Shown in pieces: positions 1 to 8,933 of a stretch of 64,000 nucleotides of DNA. Position numbers and translations under genes: made by a program. The DNA comes from Caulobacterales bacterium. GTDB taxonomy: Bacteria > Pseudomonadota > Alphaproteobacteria > Caulobacterales > Parvularculaceae. The first letter of the stretch is position 1, and the number at the start of each line of letters is the position of its first letter. The notes beneath the pieces are model-generated. The model did no database searches. It was not told the DNA's origin and saw nothing but the letters and a program-made list of their open reading frames with translations. The stretch spans positions 62,001 to 126,000 of the forward strand of contig JACKIL010000006.1 of the NCBI GenBank assembly GCA_020638525.1. The letters are read 5' to 3'.

Positions 1-5
1 CGATC

Positions 6-1289
6 TTATTCAGCCGGCTGCACGGCGATGCCGGCGTCAGACTGGTGGGGCTTCAAAACAGATTCCGCAATCGACCTCGGCTGCGGCTTCGGTTTCTCGA
101 AGAGACCAAGCAGCGGAAGGATGACGAGGAAGAACAGGAAGTAATAGGCGGTCGCGATTTGCGCCATCATGACGAACTTCCCTTCCGCCGGCTGGCTGCC
201 GAGATAACCGAGCGCAAGGCAGTCAATGACGAAAAGGTAGAACCAGAGCTGCGCCGTCGGGCGGTAGCGCATTGAGCGCACTTTCGACGTATCCAGCCAG
301 GGCAGGACAAACAGAACTGCGATCGCGCCGAACATCGCAATAACGCCCCCAAGCTTCGATGTAATCGGCCCGATGTTGAACGTGATGGCGCGCAGGATCG
401 CGTAGAACGGCAGGAAGTACCATTCCGGAACGATGTGTGCCGGCGTCGAGAGCGGATTGGCCTCGATGTAGTTGTCCGGGTGGCCGAGCGTATTCGGACC
501 GTAGAAGACGAACAGCGAGAAGAGCACGAGGAACGCAGCAATCGCGAACCCGTCTTTCACCGTGTAGTACGGATGGAACGGAACCGTGTCTTTCTTGACG
601 TCCTTCACCGGAATGCCGGCCGGGTTGTTATTGCCCGGAATGTGCAGCGCCCAAACGTGCAGCACGACAACGCCGGCGATCGCGAAGGGCAGCAGGTAGT
701 GCAGCGAGAAGAAGCGATTGAGCGTCGGATTATCGACCGACGGGCCGCCCCACAGCAGCGTGCGAATGCTCTCGCCGAGGACCGGAATGGCGCCGAGAAT
801 GTTGGTGATGACGGTCGCGCCCCAATAGCTCATCTGGCCCCAGGGAAGCACGTAGCCCATGAAGGCCGTCGCCATCATCAGAAGGAAGATCACGACGCCG
901 AGAATCCAGAGCATCTCGCGAGGCTCTTTGTAAGAGCCGTAGAACAGGCCGCGGAACATGTGGATGTAGACGGCGAGGAAGAACATCGATGCGCCGTTGG
1001 CGTGCACATAGCGCATCAGCCAGCCATAGTTCACATCGCGCATGATGTGCTCGACGCTGTTGAAGGCGAGCGCCGAATTCGGCGTGTAGTGCATGGCGAG
1101 AATGACGCCGGTCAGAATCTGAATGACCAAGCAGACGGCGAGAATACCGCCGAATGTCCACCAGTAATTCAGGTTCTTCGGCGTCGGAAAGTCGACGAAG
1201 CTGTCATAGCCGAGACGGATGATCGGCAGGCGCTTGTCGAGCCAGCGCTCGATTGCGGTTCCGGGCTTATACGTGGATTCGTGGCTCAT
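6..1289 (-). CDS. petB: Cytochrome b of the bc1 complex (complex III)
   Basis: Membrane quinol-oxidising subunit of ubiquinol:cytochrome c reductase; it carries both b hemes and the Qo and Qi sites. The 427-residue product has the usual eight or so hydrophobic helices, paired heme-ligand histidines in helices B and D (for example around HANGAS, HMFRG and HYLLPF), and the Qo-site PEWY motif. The length fits a standalone alphaproteobacterial cytochrome b. It starts with ATG 16 nt after the Rieske gene stop, so the two form an operon. Cytochrome c1 is not seen and would be expected beyond the left edge. Identity is secure. Confidence 0.97.
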   Translation of the reverse strand: MSHESTYKPGTAIERWLDKRLPIIRLGYDSFVDFPTPKNLNYWWTFGGILAVCLVIQILTGVILAMHYTPNSALAFNSVEHIMRDVNYGWLMRYVHANGASMFFLAVYIHMFRGLFYGSYKEPREMLWILGVVIFLLMMATAFMGYVLPWGQMSYWGATVITNILGAIPVLGESIRTLLWGGPSVDNPTLNRFFSLHYLLPFAIAGVVVLHVWALHIPGNNNPAGIPVKDVKKDTVPFHPYYTVKDGFAIAAFLVLFSLFVFYGPNTLGHPDNYIEANPLSTPAHIVPEWYFLPFYAILRAITFNIGPITSKLGGVIAMFGAIAVLFVLPWLDTSKVRSMRYRPTAQLWFYLFVIDCLALGYLGSQPAEGKFVMMAQIATAYYFLFFLVILPLLGLFEKPKPQPRSIAESVLKPHQSDAGIAVQPAE

Positions 1290-1305
1290 TGGTCTTGCGC
1301 CCCCT

Positions 1306-1896
1306 CTAGCCGATCCGGATCGTGGTGTCAGTGAGGAACTGATAAGGCGGCACTAGCAGGTTCTCCGGCGCCGGACCTTTACGAATGCGACCCGCTACAT
1401 CGTAGTGCGAGCCGTGGCACGGGCAGAACCAGCCATCAAAATCGCCGCGTGATTCACCCTGCGACGTGCCGAGCGGGACGCAACCGAGATGGGTGCAGAC
1501 GCCCACGACAACGACCCAGGCCGGATTGATAACCCGGTTCTTGTCTTCCGCATCGTCTTTTCCGGGAAGATTGTCGTTGCGCGCAATCGGGTCCTTGAGG
1601 GCGCTGAGCGGGGTCTCTTCAGCTTGCTTGATCTCCTCACCCGTCCGGTGACGGATGAAGACAGGCTTGCCCTGCCACATCACCTTGACCGCCTGGCCGA
1701 CGGGCACGCCCGACAGGTCGACCTCTTTGGTCGAGAGCGCGAGCACAGATGCGTCCGGGTTCATCTGATCGACGAGCGGCACAGCGACGCCAATGACGCC
1801 CACGGCCGCCACCGAGGCGCCGAAGATATGGATGAAGTCGCGCCGCGTCGGTTCTTCGCCGCTCAAAGTGTTATGCGTGTCGCTGGATGCGCTCAT
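1306..1896 (-). CDS. petA: Rieske iron-sulfur subunit of the bc1 complex
   Basis: Carries the [2Fe-2S] cluster that takes electrons from quinol to cytochrome c1. With the ATG at 1896 the product is 196 residues. A twin-arginine-like signal anchor (TRRDF, about residue 17) is followed by one membrane helix (about 24-43). The cluster motifs CTHLGC (134-139) and CPCHGS (158-163) supply two cysteines and two histidines. The frame extends upstream to 1977, but the 1896 start is preceded by a GAGG-type ribosome site and places the Tat anchor normally. It is the first gene of the pet operon and diverges from trmL. Confidence 0.95.
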   Translation of the reverse strand: MSASSDTHNTLSGEEPTRRDFIHIFGASVAAVGVIGVAVPLVDQMNPDASVLALSTKEVDLSGVPVGQAVKVMWQGKPVFIRHRTGEEIKQAEETPLSALKDPIARNDNLPGKDDAEDKNRVINPAWVVVVGVCTHLGCVPLGTSQGESRGDFDGWFCPCHGSHYDVAGRIRKGPAPENLLVPPYQFLTDTTIRIG

Positions 1897-2046
1897 AGCC
1901 TCGTGTCCCTCGCTTATGAGATCGCTGAGTGAAATTGCGGGGCGTGTCTCGCATGCCTTATGACTCAAGTCCAGCATTCCAAGGGGTGCGGCCTAGCGTC
2001 GCGAAACCCCTCCCCCTACCGCCGAAGATCAAGGAGAATCAGGCTG

Positions 2047-2502
2047 ATGCGCATAGTTCTGGTGGAGCCGGATATCCCCCAAAATGTCGGCGCGGCGATC
2101 CGCGCAGCCGCCTGTTTCGGGGCTTCTGTGGAGATCATCGAGCCATGTGGATTCCCACTTGATTCGCGCGAGATTCGCCGGGTCGCGATGGACTATGGGC
2201 TGTTGGCGCCGCCGCTCGCCCATTCAGGCTGGAGAGCTTTCCAAGAAGGCCTCAAAAGCGAGCCGTCGCGCCTTGTTCTCTTGACCACCAAAGGAGCCGA
2301 GAGCCTCTGGGATTTCCGTTTCGCGCCAGATGACACCCTCCTTCTGGGAAGGGAGAGCGCGGGCGTCCCTGAAGAAATCCATGCCGCAGCGGATGCTCGG
2401 ATCAGAATACCGATGGCCGAGGGCGCCCGGTCTCTGAATGTCGCCACCGCCGGCGCGATCGCCCTTGCCGAGGCGCGTAGGCAACTTGGTTGGGTAGTCT
2501 GA
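2047..2502 (+). CDS. trmL: tRNA (cytidine(34)-2'-O)-methyltransferase, SPOUT family
   Basis: Small SPOUT methyltransferase of about 151 residues that methylates the 2'-O of the wobble pyrimidine in tRNA-Leu. It opens with [13 protein letters not shown], the family N-terminal motif. The knot motifs [13 protein letters not shown] and [15 protein letters not shown], which bind S-adenosylmethionine, follow near the C-terminus. The open frame extends upstream to 1960, but the ATG at 2047 follows an AAGGAG site and matches family length. It diverges from the Rieske gene and precedes hemF by 43 nt, so the two are probably co-transcribed. Confidence 0.93.
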   Translation: MRIVLVEPDIPQNVGAAIRAAACFGASVEIIEPCGFPLDSREIRRVAMDYGLLAPPLAHSGWRAFQEGLKSEPSRLVLLTTKGAESLWDFRFAPDDTLLLGRESAGVPEEIHAAADARIRIPMAEGARSLNVATAGAIALAEARRQLGWVV

Positions 2503-2545
2503 GCCTCGCTTGATCTTCTTCCTACACGGCGCCACAGGGACTCCT

Positions 2546-3421
2546 ATGAGCGGTATCGATCAGAAGAAACATTCGGCCAAGGCGTGGTTCGGGGCCCTTC
2601 AGGGCAGGCTCATCGCCGCCTTCGAGCGTCTTGAGGATGAAGCGGGCGCGCCCTACGGCGGAATGGCCGCCGGCCGTTTCGAAAAAACGCCTTGGCGGCG
2701 CGGCGACGGCTCGCGCGACGAAGGGGGCGGCGTCATGGCGATCATGAAGGGCCGCGTCTTTGAAAAAGTCGGCGTTCATGTGTCGACCGTCCATGGTGAG
2801 TTTTCACCGGATTTCCGCAAGCAGATTCCTGGCGCGGAGGATGACCCAAGGTTCTGGGCCTCTGGCGTCTCGTTGATCGCTCACACGCGCAATCCGCACG
2901 CCCCTGCAGCGCACATGAACACCCGGATGATCGTGACGACCAAATGCTGGTTTGGGGGCGGCGGCGACCTAAACCCTATGCTGGACCGCTATCGCAGTGA
3001 AACGCATGAAGATACGCTAGCGTTTCATGCGGTCTTCGAAGCTGCCTGTGACAAGCATGATGAAGGCTATTACGCGCGCTTCAAGAAATGGTGCGACGAA
3101 TATTTCTTCCTGCCCCACCGCAATGAGCCACGCGGCGTCGGCGGCATCTTCTATGACCGTCAGGACACTGGCGATTGGGAAAAGGATTTCGCTTTCACGC
3201 GCGATGTCGGCGAAGCGTTCCTCGACATCTATCCGCGCCTTGTAGCGGCTCGGATGAATACGCCCTGGACTGAGGATGATCGGGAAGAGCAGCTCTGCCG
3301 GCGTGGACGCTATGTTGAATACAACCTGTTATATGATCGCGGCACGCAATTCGGCTTGAAGACCGGCGGCAACGTTGAAGCGATCCTCTCGTCGATGCCC
3401 CCGCTGGCGAAGTGGCCATAG
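2546..3421 (+). CDS. hemF: Oxygen-dependent coproporphyrinogen-III oxidase
   Basis: Oxidatively decarboxylates coproporphyrinogen III to protoporphyrinogen IX in heme synthesis. The 291-residue product carries the family signatures [31 protein letters not shown], the FFLPHRNE region and the C-terminal [14 protein letters not shown] block. ATG 2546 follows AGGGACTCCT; an in-frame ATG at 2510 is less likely because it adds a short unconserved tail. It follows trmL and ends at a strong terminator. Having heme synthesis near bc1 genes is plausible but not functionally required. Confidence 0.97.
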   Translation: MSGIDQKKHSAKAWFGALQGRLIAAFERLEDEAGAPYGGMAAGRFEKTPWRRGDGSRDEGGGVMAIMKGRVFEKVGVHVSTVHGEFSPDFRKQIPGAEDDPRFWASGVSLIAHTRNPHAPAAHMNTRMIVTTKCWFGGGGDLNPMLDRYRSETHEDTLAFHAVFEAACDKHDEGYYARFKKWCDEYFFLPHRNEPRGVGGIFYDRQDTGDWEKDFAFTRDVGEAFLDIYPRLVAARMNTPWTEDDREEQLCRRGRYVEYNLLYDRGTQFGLKTGGNVEAILSSMPPLAKWP

Positions 3422-3430
3422 GTAGAAACG

Positions 3431-3457
3431 AAAACGCGCCCCTGTGGGGCGCGTTTT
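3431..3457. terminator. Strong, probably bidirectional terminator after hemF
   Basis: A perfect 12-bp stem (AAAACGCGCCCC / GGGGCGCGTTTT) with a TGT loop starts ten bases after the hemF stop. T-rich sequence follows on the plus strand and an A-tract gives U-rich RNA on the other strand. It sits between convergent hemF and the 3489-3953 gene. Confidence 0.9.
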
Positions 3458-3488
3458 GTTTCCTCCCTAAAAGGAATCCGGCGCGGAT

Positions 3489-3953
3489 CTAACGCCCGCG
3501 TATGCCGGCCAGACCGGAGATTAGCGTCAGCAATCCGCCGCCGCCGGCAAGATATGTACCCCATTGAAGGGATTCGCCGTCATCTCCACCGCCCATTTGC
3601 GTCAGCGCATAATAGCCGATCGCAGCTATGACGATAACGCCAGCAAGTGTCGTGATGAAACTCGTCAGCCTGCCGATCACCGGAAGAAGTCCGATCACGC
3701 CAAGCACGCCAGCGACAGCCGAAACGAAGACAGCAGCGAAGATTGCGAGACCTTTGAGTTCGCCCTTAGGCTTGCAATCGCCTGCAATAGAATACGTTCC
3801 GTTCCGCCAGCAATCGACGGTGTTCGCGATGTAGTCATAACCGGTCAGCGTGTCCGTTCGCGCCCCAAGATCGGACCCTTTGACCGTTTCAGAAAAGATC
3901 GGCGCAAAAAGCAGCGCCGCTATAACCGCTAGCGGAAGAATAATACGGATCAT
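3489..3953 (-). CDS. Small membrane protein of unknown function
   Basis: A 154-residue protein that I do not recognise. It has an N-terminal signal-like hydrophobic segment (about 4-20), an exported stretch with two cysteines (the C in DCWRNG and in DCKPKG) that could form a disulfide, then two or three membrane helices (about 67-135) and a final hydrophobic stretch. The ATG at 3953 is preceded by an AAGGGG ribosome site; an in-frame ATG at 3986 would put charged residues before the signal. A perfect TTAA-N7-TTAA box lies 35-49 nt upstream, suggesting CtrA control. Envelope location is inferred from the hydrophobicity pattern only. Confidence 0.75.
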   Translation of the reverse strand: MIRIILPLAVIAALLFAPIFSETVKGSDLGARTDTLTGYDYIANTVDCWRNGTYSIAGDCKPKGELKGLAIFAAVFVSAVAGVLGVIGLLPVIGRLTSFITTLAGVIVIAAIGYYALTQMGGGDDGESLQWGTYLAGGGGLLTLISGLAGIRGR

Positions 3954-3987
3954 GCCACACCCCTTGACCCCTCTCGAAGGCCGCACC

Positions 3988-4002
3988 TTAACCTTTCGTT
4001 AA
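3988..4002 (-). promoter_or_regulatory. CtrA box (TTAA-N7-TTAA)
   Basis: TTAA, seven bases, TTAA: the full consensus recognised by the cell-cycle regulator CtrA in alphaproteobacteria. It lies about 35 nt upstream of the start of the small membrane protein at 3953, where CtrA usually overlaps the -35 region. The match is seen directly; function is inferred. Confidence 0.6.
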
Positions 4003-4099
4003 TCAGGCGCCAAGCCGATTAACTGGGACAGGTCGCGAGCAACCATTGCGCCAGCTTCTATCCCGCACTGCACGCAGAGCTTATAGGACCATAGTTCCA

Positions 4100-4115
4100 C
4101 GTCGCTTTCGCGACG
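4100..4115. terminator. Weak hairpin after the exopolysaccharide operon
   Basis: A 6-bp stem CGTCGC/GCGACG with a TTTC loop lies about 40 nt past the last exopolysaccharide gene. There is no clear U-tract, so a terminator role is tentative. Confidence 0.3.
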
Positions 4116-4151
4116 GCTTCGCAATCGCAGCATGAGGTTCGGCGCTTATGG

Positions 4152-5360
4152 CTAGAAGCGAACGCCCGCGCGGATCAGAGCCGCGTCGAGTTCGCCAAGA
4201 CGCGCCGGCCATGTGAAATCTGCGACGACGCGCGCGCGCGCCGCGGCGCCGATCGAATCGCCTCTCGCGCGATCTGCGAGCAATGACGACACCGCGTCGG
4301 CGAACGCCCCGGGCGCATCAGCGACGACAATCTCTTCGCCAACAACCGCCTCGATTCCTTCATGCGCGCCTGACGTCGCAACCACGGGGCGCGCCATCGC
4401 CATCGCTTCGAGAACTTTGTTCTGGACGCCCCGAGCCACCCTCAGGGGCGCGACTGCTGCACCAGCATGTTTGATATAAGGACGCACATCATCCACCCGC
4501 CCCGTGACAGTGACGCCATTGCGGCCATCGAGCATTTTGATAGGCGCCCCGGGACGCGGACCAATAATGCCAAAAGTGGCCCCCGGCGTGTTCTCTCTGA
4601 CGAGCGGCCAGACATAATGCGCAAACCAAAGGGCCGCCTCCGCATTGGCTCGGTAGTCCATAGCCCCCACGAATACGACATCGAATGTCGAAGAGATGTC
4701 TGGCAGGATTGCGTTGGGCGAAAAGAACTCTGCGTCGACACCGTTCGCGAAGCATCCAACAGATTTCATCGCGCCTTCATGAGAGCCGAGAATGCGAGCT
4801 TCAGGCGCGCTGATCGCGAGCGTTTCATCCGCCCAGTTTATGATCCGCGTTTCAGCATCCGCCAGGCGTTCTGCTTCAAGTGCATAAACCCCTTTCATGA
4901 GGCCTCGCGCAGTCTCCGCATATTCGCGCCATTTCTCAGAATCGGCGTCACAAAGATCGACGATGCGAACGCGGTCTTTCGCCGGTCGCGCTAGATATGG
5001 CGCCATCGAAGATGAAAACGCGACCTCCGCCGCAAGCGGAAGCTTTCGCACCTTCTTCACATAAGCTCCCATCCGTCCGTCGCTAAAATAGGCGAACGAA
5101 AGAGGATGCCCCGAAAAAAGCGCTGGAAGACATTTAAGCCGCGCAACCATCGGATGAACGGGAATGAACGCAGCGCTTTTGGTGATGGTTCGCAAAAAGT
5201 CCGCGTGCTCCATATCGCTCGGATCGTCGACAAAGCATCCAAGGTGCACATCAAATCGCGCGGCCAGATGCGAGAGCATTCGCCAGGAACGGATTTTGTC
5301 ACCCTTATCTGGCGGATAAGGAATTCGATGCGCCAAAAACAGGATCTCTGGCTTCGACAT
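4152..5360 (-). CDS. PEP-CTERM/EpsH1-associated sugar transferase (GT4-like)
   Basis: A 402-residue glycosyltransferase. The N-terminus LFLAHRIPYPPDKGDKIRSW is characteristic of the TIGR03087-type sugar transferases found in exopolysaccharide/PEP-CTERM loci. The C-terminal half has the GT4 nucleotide-sugar fold, with FVGAMDYRANAEAALWF and the conserved C-terminal E-rich region LEAMAMARPVVAT. It presumably adds a sugar to the lipid-linked repeat unit on the cytoplasmic face. The start at 5360 overlaps the stop of the upstream FemAB-like gene (ATGA), so the earlier ATG at 5426 is unlikely. It is the last gene of the operon. Confidence 0.9.
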   Translation of the reverse strand: MSKPEILFLAHRIPYPPDKGDKIRSWRMLSHLAARFDVHLGCFVDDPSDMEHADFLRTITKSAAFIPVHPMVARLKCLPALFSGHPLSFAYFSDGRMGAYVKKVRKLPLAAEVAFSSSMAPYLARPAKDRVRIVDLCDADSEKWREYAETARGLMKGVYALEAERLADAETRIINWADETLAISAPEARILGSHEGAMKSVGCFANGVDAEFFSPNAILPDISSTFDVVFVGAMDYRANAEAALWFAHYVWPLVRENTPGATFGIIGPRPGAPIKMLDGRNGVTVTGRVDDVRPYIKHAGAAVAPLRVARGVQNKVLEAMAMARPVVATSGAHEGIEAVVGEEIVVADAPGAFADAVSSLLADRARGDSIGAAARARVVADFTWPARLGELDAALIRAGVRF

Positions 5361-6409
5361 CAGGCGAGATGCCGCGCGAGCAACGGCCCTGCTAGATTCG
5401 CGACCGGCAGCGGCAAGCGCTTCCACGCTTCCGAGACCCGAGCGAATTTCGGATTGTTCGGATTTACGTTTGGCGTCTCACGCGCGCCGATGAGGGCATA
5501 CTGATAGCCAAGCGCGGCCGGTTCAAAACCCCAATGCATTTTGTAATCGAACGAGCCCGCCCCAAATTTCGCGCGCCCAAAATCGAAGATACGCGCGCCC
5601 CTCTCCGCACCACGACGCATTTGCAGCCATATGGCGAGATCGAATGCACGGAACTCACGCGCGCGCGGTCCGGCCGCGAAATAATATGGAAGCACGTAGT
5701 CACGGAAATTGAATGTCAGGAGGGAGAGCACCGCTTCGCCGCCTGCCGTGATCACCAGAATCTCGGCGTCCTCACCAAACTCACGCATCTGCTCTGAAGC
5801 AAACCGGCGAGGAAAGACGGGCGTGCCGTGTTCTCGCATCGCGAATGCGTAGAGGCCGTAAAACGGCTCCACATCCTTCGTGTAATGATATTTTACTTCG
5901 CCGGCCTCAAGAGAGGTTATCGCCTTCCTGACTTCCGCGCGGCGCTTGCGCGGGATTTCCTTGAGATTCTCATCGGCATCTTGCGGAATGAGTCTCTCGA
6001 AGCCAGCGTAGACTGAATCCTTGACCGCCCAGCCTTCAAGGTCTGCGGTTCGGGAACGCAGTTCCACATATTTGACTCGGCGCTTTCGTCCCTCCTCTAC
6101 GGCAGCCTCTGCAAGGGCAGAGCGCGCAGCTGCGTCACCCGCGACAATACCGCCTCCGACAGTAAACGCGGTCGAAATAAGGTTTCGGCCGAAAATCGGG
6201 CTCGTCACATCGATCAGCGGAAGGACGCCTTCGATCCGCCCTCCTCGCTTCGCCATCAGATAGCAGGAAGAATAACCGTAGGTCCGCTTGATTACATTGC
6301 GCCAGCCGAAGCGATGAAAGAACGTCGCCGCGGGCGATGCTTGGATGAAAGCGTCCCATTCCGCCAAATCAGCGTCACTCGCTTCAACTATTTGGAGGAC
6401 GCGCGTCAT
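5360..6409 (-). CDS. FemAB-like GNAT-fold protein of the PEP-CTERM/EPS locus
   Basis: A 349-residue member of the FemAB-related family (TIGR03019 type) that accompanies PEP-CTERM exopolysaccharide loci. FemAB proteins transfer aminoacyl groups from charged tRNA; the role of this subfamily is not established and could be acyl or aminoacyl decoration of the polymer. Visible features are the N-terminal FFHRFGWRNVIKRTYGYSSCYL block and the C-terminal FDFGRAKFGAGSFDYKMHWGF block typical of the family. It overlaps both neighbours by ATGA junctions (start with the deacetylase stop, stop with the glycosyltransferase start), implying translational coupling. Confidence 0.88.
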   Translation of the reverse strand: MTRVLQIVEASDADLAEWDAFIQASPAATFFHRFGWRNVIKRTYGYSSCYLMAKRGGRIEGVLPLIDVTSPIFGRNLISTAFTVGGGIVAGDAAARSALAEAAVEEGRKRRVKYVELRSRTADLEGWAVKDSVYAGFERLIPQDADENLKEIPRKRRAEVRKAITSLEAGEVKYHYTKDVEPFYGLYAFAMREHGTPVFPRRFASEQMREFGEDAEILVITAGGEAVLSLLTFNFRDYVLPYYFAAGPRAREFRAFDLAIWLQMRRGAERGARIFDFGRAKFGAGSFDYKMHWGFEPAALGYQYALIGARETPNVNPNNPKFARVSEAWKRLPLPVANLAGPLLARHLA

Positions 6410-7275
6410 GCTGCAGTACTCGCTCGGGTGAAGCCCAGCGCTTCGTCGACGCGTTCCCAGCGATAGTCGGCAAGCAGGCGCTCAAGCTTGGGCTCCATGC
6501 GCGACAGGTTGATATAGTGCCGCAATTGCGACTTCAAAGGCGCAGTTCTGATACGCGGTTGGCCCGGATCTACTTCCCAGGGATGGAAATAGAAGATCAC
6601 TGGCCCGCCTATCGACTTACAAGCGCGATCAATGAGGCGCTTTGAAACCGCATAGGGAGCGGCGCGAAACCATCCGCCCCCGGCGCAGCTTATTCGGCGC
6701 CCAAATATCTCCGCGGTAGCGACAGGCGCCTCGACGAAAGCACGGCCCGCCACCGGCGAATATGGCGCGCGCTCGCCATTCGGGTCGCCATAATGGTCAT
6801 GAGCAATCGGATGCGCGCTCGATGAGTAGCGATATCCAAGCTCGGCTAACACTTCATGCGCCCATGGGGTTCGCCCGCCAATTGAGAACCCCGGTGCGCG
6901 GTAGCCGATCACTTCAACTCCGGCTATATCTTCCAATAGCGATTTCGTTCGCCCCGCATCTTCACGGAACCCGTCGAGCGTTTGATCGAAAACCTTAGCG
7001 TGGTCATAGCCGTGGCTTGCGAGTTCATGCCCTCGGCCGATAATGTCCCGTATCAACTCCGGGTGCCGCTCCGCCACCCAGCCCAGGGTGAAAAATGTCG
7101 CTTTCGTTCCGGTCCGGTCAAACAGATCGAGCGCGCGGCGCGTAGCAGCCGCGACGCGCGGTGAAAACCCGTCCCAACTCGCACGATCAATGACCTTCGA
7201 AAACGCCCAGACCTGAAAATAGTCCTCAACGTCGATCGACATCGCGAAACGCGGCGCGCTTTCAGTCGGTTGCAT
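6406..7275 (-). CDS. Polysaccharide deacetylase, PEP-CTERM locus type (CE4/NodB fold)
   Basis: A 289-residue NodB-fold protein of the TIGR03006-like group. Visible motifs: SIDVEDYFQVW (metal-binding aspartate region, motif 1), ASHGYDHA (motif 2, SHxxxH), GYRAPGFS (motif 3) and FYFHPWEVD (motif 5 histidine). It probably removes acetyl groups from the exopolysaccharide or its precursor. No clear signal peptide is visible. ATG 7275 was chosen over a GTG at 7287; a later ATG right before SIDVEDYF is also possible. Its stop overlaps the start of the FemAB-like gene. Confidence 0.9.
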   Translation of the reverse strand: MQPTESAPRFAMSIDVEDYFQVWAFSKVIDRASWDGFSPRVAAATRRALDLFDRTGTKATFFTLGWVAERHPELIRDIIGRGHELASHGYDHAKVFDQTLDGFREDAGRTKSLLEDIAGVEVIGYRAPGFSIGGRTPWAHEVLAELGYRYSSSAHPIAHDHYGDPNGERAPYSPVAGRAFVEAPVATAEIFGRRISCAGGGWFRAAPYAVSKRLIDRACKSIGGPVIFYFHPWEVDPGQPRIRTAPLKSQLRHYINLSRMEPKLERLLADYRWERVDEALGFTRASTAA

Positions 7276-7366
7276 CTTCAAGAGCACAGCCCGCCCCAGC
7301 TCCTCGCGCTAGCCAATCTCGCGCGGCCAGCCCAAAGCAATGATCACGCCAGCAGCAGGCGCAGCG

Positions 7367-8932
7367 TTATCGCCACGCCTTCTTGATATCTGCGAGCAAT
7401 GATTGAGCCCGCGTGAGATTCGCAGCGATTTGCTGACGCCGTTCGATGCGTTTCTTGTCAATTTCAGAAAGGCGGCGACGCAGCCGCGAGACGCTTTGAT
7501 GCGCAGCCTTAAGCTCATCGCGCGTTTCATCAATGGAGCTGACGACCGAACGCCGCCACCCGTTCGGATCTTCTCCTAAGGCTGGCTCTCCGAGTGGCTC
7601 CAACTCAACAGAAGCCTCAGCGTCATCTTCGCCAGCTTCAGATTCGACGTTGAGGGACGCGCCTTGCGCGGCTGAAGCCTCTTCGATCGCCTTGGCGACT
7701 TCCCGAAGCGAAATCGCCGTATCAAGCGTAGCGATCGCTTCCTCATCATCAACGCCCTCCAAGGCTGCGCGCTGTGCGCGCAAGCGATCGAGAACGCTCG
7801 CCTGATCTTCCGTGCTGAGCCTTTTCGATTTCTTCTCTTGCGTTGGCGGACGGGGTTTCTCTGAAGCCGACGCCTCTTCTGCAGGCCTGACGTCCTTCGA
7901 ACCGTTCCGTCGCGAATTGTCGAATGGAATAACGACTGGCGTACGATCTTCCTCGCCACCATCCGTCGCACGCGCCTCTACCCGACCGCCAGATGCAACC
8001 GCGCGGCGCGGCTCTTCCCGGACTGCATCTTCCTTCGCCGGCAGTTTGGCCGATACGGCGCGACCTGCCGCCGCCTCATCACTGTCGGCGGCATCATCTT
8101 CAAACGCCTGAGAAGCCCCGAAGCTTTCCTGACGAAGATCCTCGACAACCGCGCCCACTAGTTCAGCGTCAATCGTGTGGCGTTTCTCAAGACTGCTGAA
8201 GAGGAGTATTCGATTGCACAGCTTGTTTATCTTCCTAGGCACCCCGCCAGACGCCTCAAAGATCGCAGTGAACGCCTCGTCAGAGATCGCTGGGTCGTTC
8301 GCCCACCCGACAAGCGCGAGCCGGTGCCGAATATATTCGGTCGTCTCCGCCTCATTGAGCGGCTCAAGGTGATAGCTGGCGATCACGCGCTGGCGAAACT
8401 GCTCCATATTGGGCTTGGAGAGAATTCCGCGAAACTCAGGCTGGCCGATCAGAAAGACCTGAAACAGCGGCGTGCCGTCGTAATCCATATTGGACAGCAT
8501 CCGCAGCTCTTCGATGGTCTTCATCGGAAGGTTCTGCGCTTCGTCGACAATAAGCAGCACGCGCCGGCCGCGATTCATCTGATCGAAGAGGAAATCTTCA
8601 AAGGCTTCATGGGCAGCGCTCTCGCTCTTACCCGCCGCCTCGATGCGAAACGCCGACAGAATATGGGCCATCAAGGCTGATGGCTCGAGATTGGCCGTCA
8701 AAAGATGAGCGGCGACGACGTTCGACCGATCCAGCTGATCGAGAAGATGGCTTATCAGCATCGACTTACCGGCACCGATCTCTCCGGTGATGACGATGAA
8801 GCCTTCGCCCTGACGCAAACCATAGTGAAGGTAAGCCATCGCCTTGTTGTGGCTGCGGCTTCCGAAAAAGAATTTCGGATCCGGATTGAGCCGGAACGGC
8901 GGCGCTGCGAAACCGAAAAACTCTTCGTACAT
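7367..8932 (-). CDS. XrtA/PEP-CTERM locus ATPase (ExeA/GspA-like AAA) with long C-terminal extension
   Basis: The first 270 residues or so are an AAA ATPase of the TIGR03015/ExeA type. They have Walker A GEIGAGKS (about 50-57), Walker B VLLIVDEAQNL and a C-terminal winged-helix-like part (GVPRKINKLCNRILL). The protein is 521 residues, about twice the usual length for the family. The extra half is rich in E, A, S and K, apparently disordered, and ends in a predicted coiled coil (about 470-520). It starts one base after the beta-barrel gene stop. By analogy with ExeA it may help assemble or open an envelope complex; this is inference. Confidence 0.88.
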   Translation of the reverse strand: MYEEFFGFAAPPFRLNPDPKFFFGSRSHNKAMAYLHYGLRQGEGFIVITGEIGAGKSMLISHLLDQLDRSNVVAAHLLTANLEPSALMAHILSAFRIEAAGKSESAAHEAFEDFLFDQMNRGRRVLLIVDEAQNLPMKTIEELRMLSNMDYDGTPLFQVFLIGQPEFRGILSKPNMEQFRQRVIASYHLEPLNEAETTEYIRHRLALVGWANDPAISDEAFTAIFEASGGVPRKINKLCNRILLFSSLEKRHTIDAELVGAVVEDLRQESFGASQAFEDDAADSDEAAAGRAVSAKLPAKEDAVREEPRRAVASGGRVEARATDGGEEDRTPVVIPFDNSRRNGSKDVRPAEEASASEKPRPPTQEKKSKRLSTEDQASVLDRLRAQRAALEGVDDEEAIATLDTAISLREVAKAIEEASAAQGASLNVESEAGEDDAEASVELEPLGEPALGEDPNGWRRSVVSSIDETRDELKAAHQSVSRLRRRLSEIDKKRIERRQQIAANLTRAQSLLADIKKAWR

Positions 8933-8933
8933 A

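Noticed and set aside
435..1334. Long plus-strand open frame across cytochrome b
   Set aside because: Antisense to a secure gene and rich in R, E and H, as shadows of GC-rich genes are.
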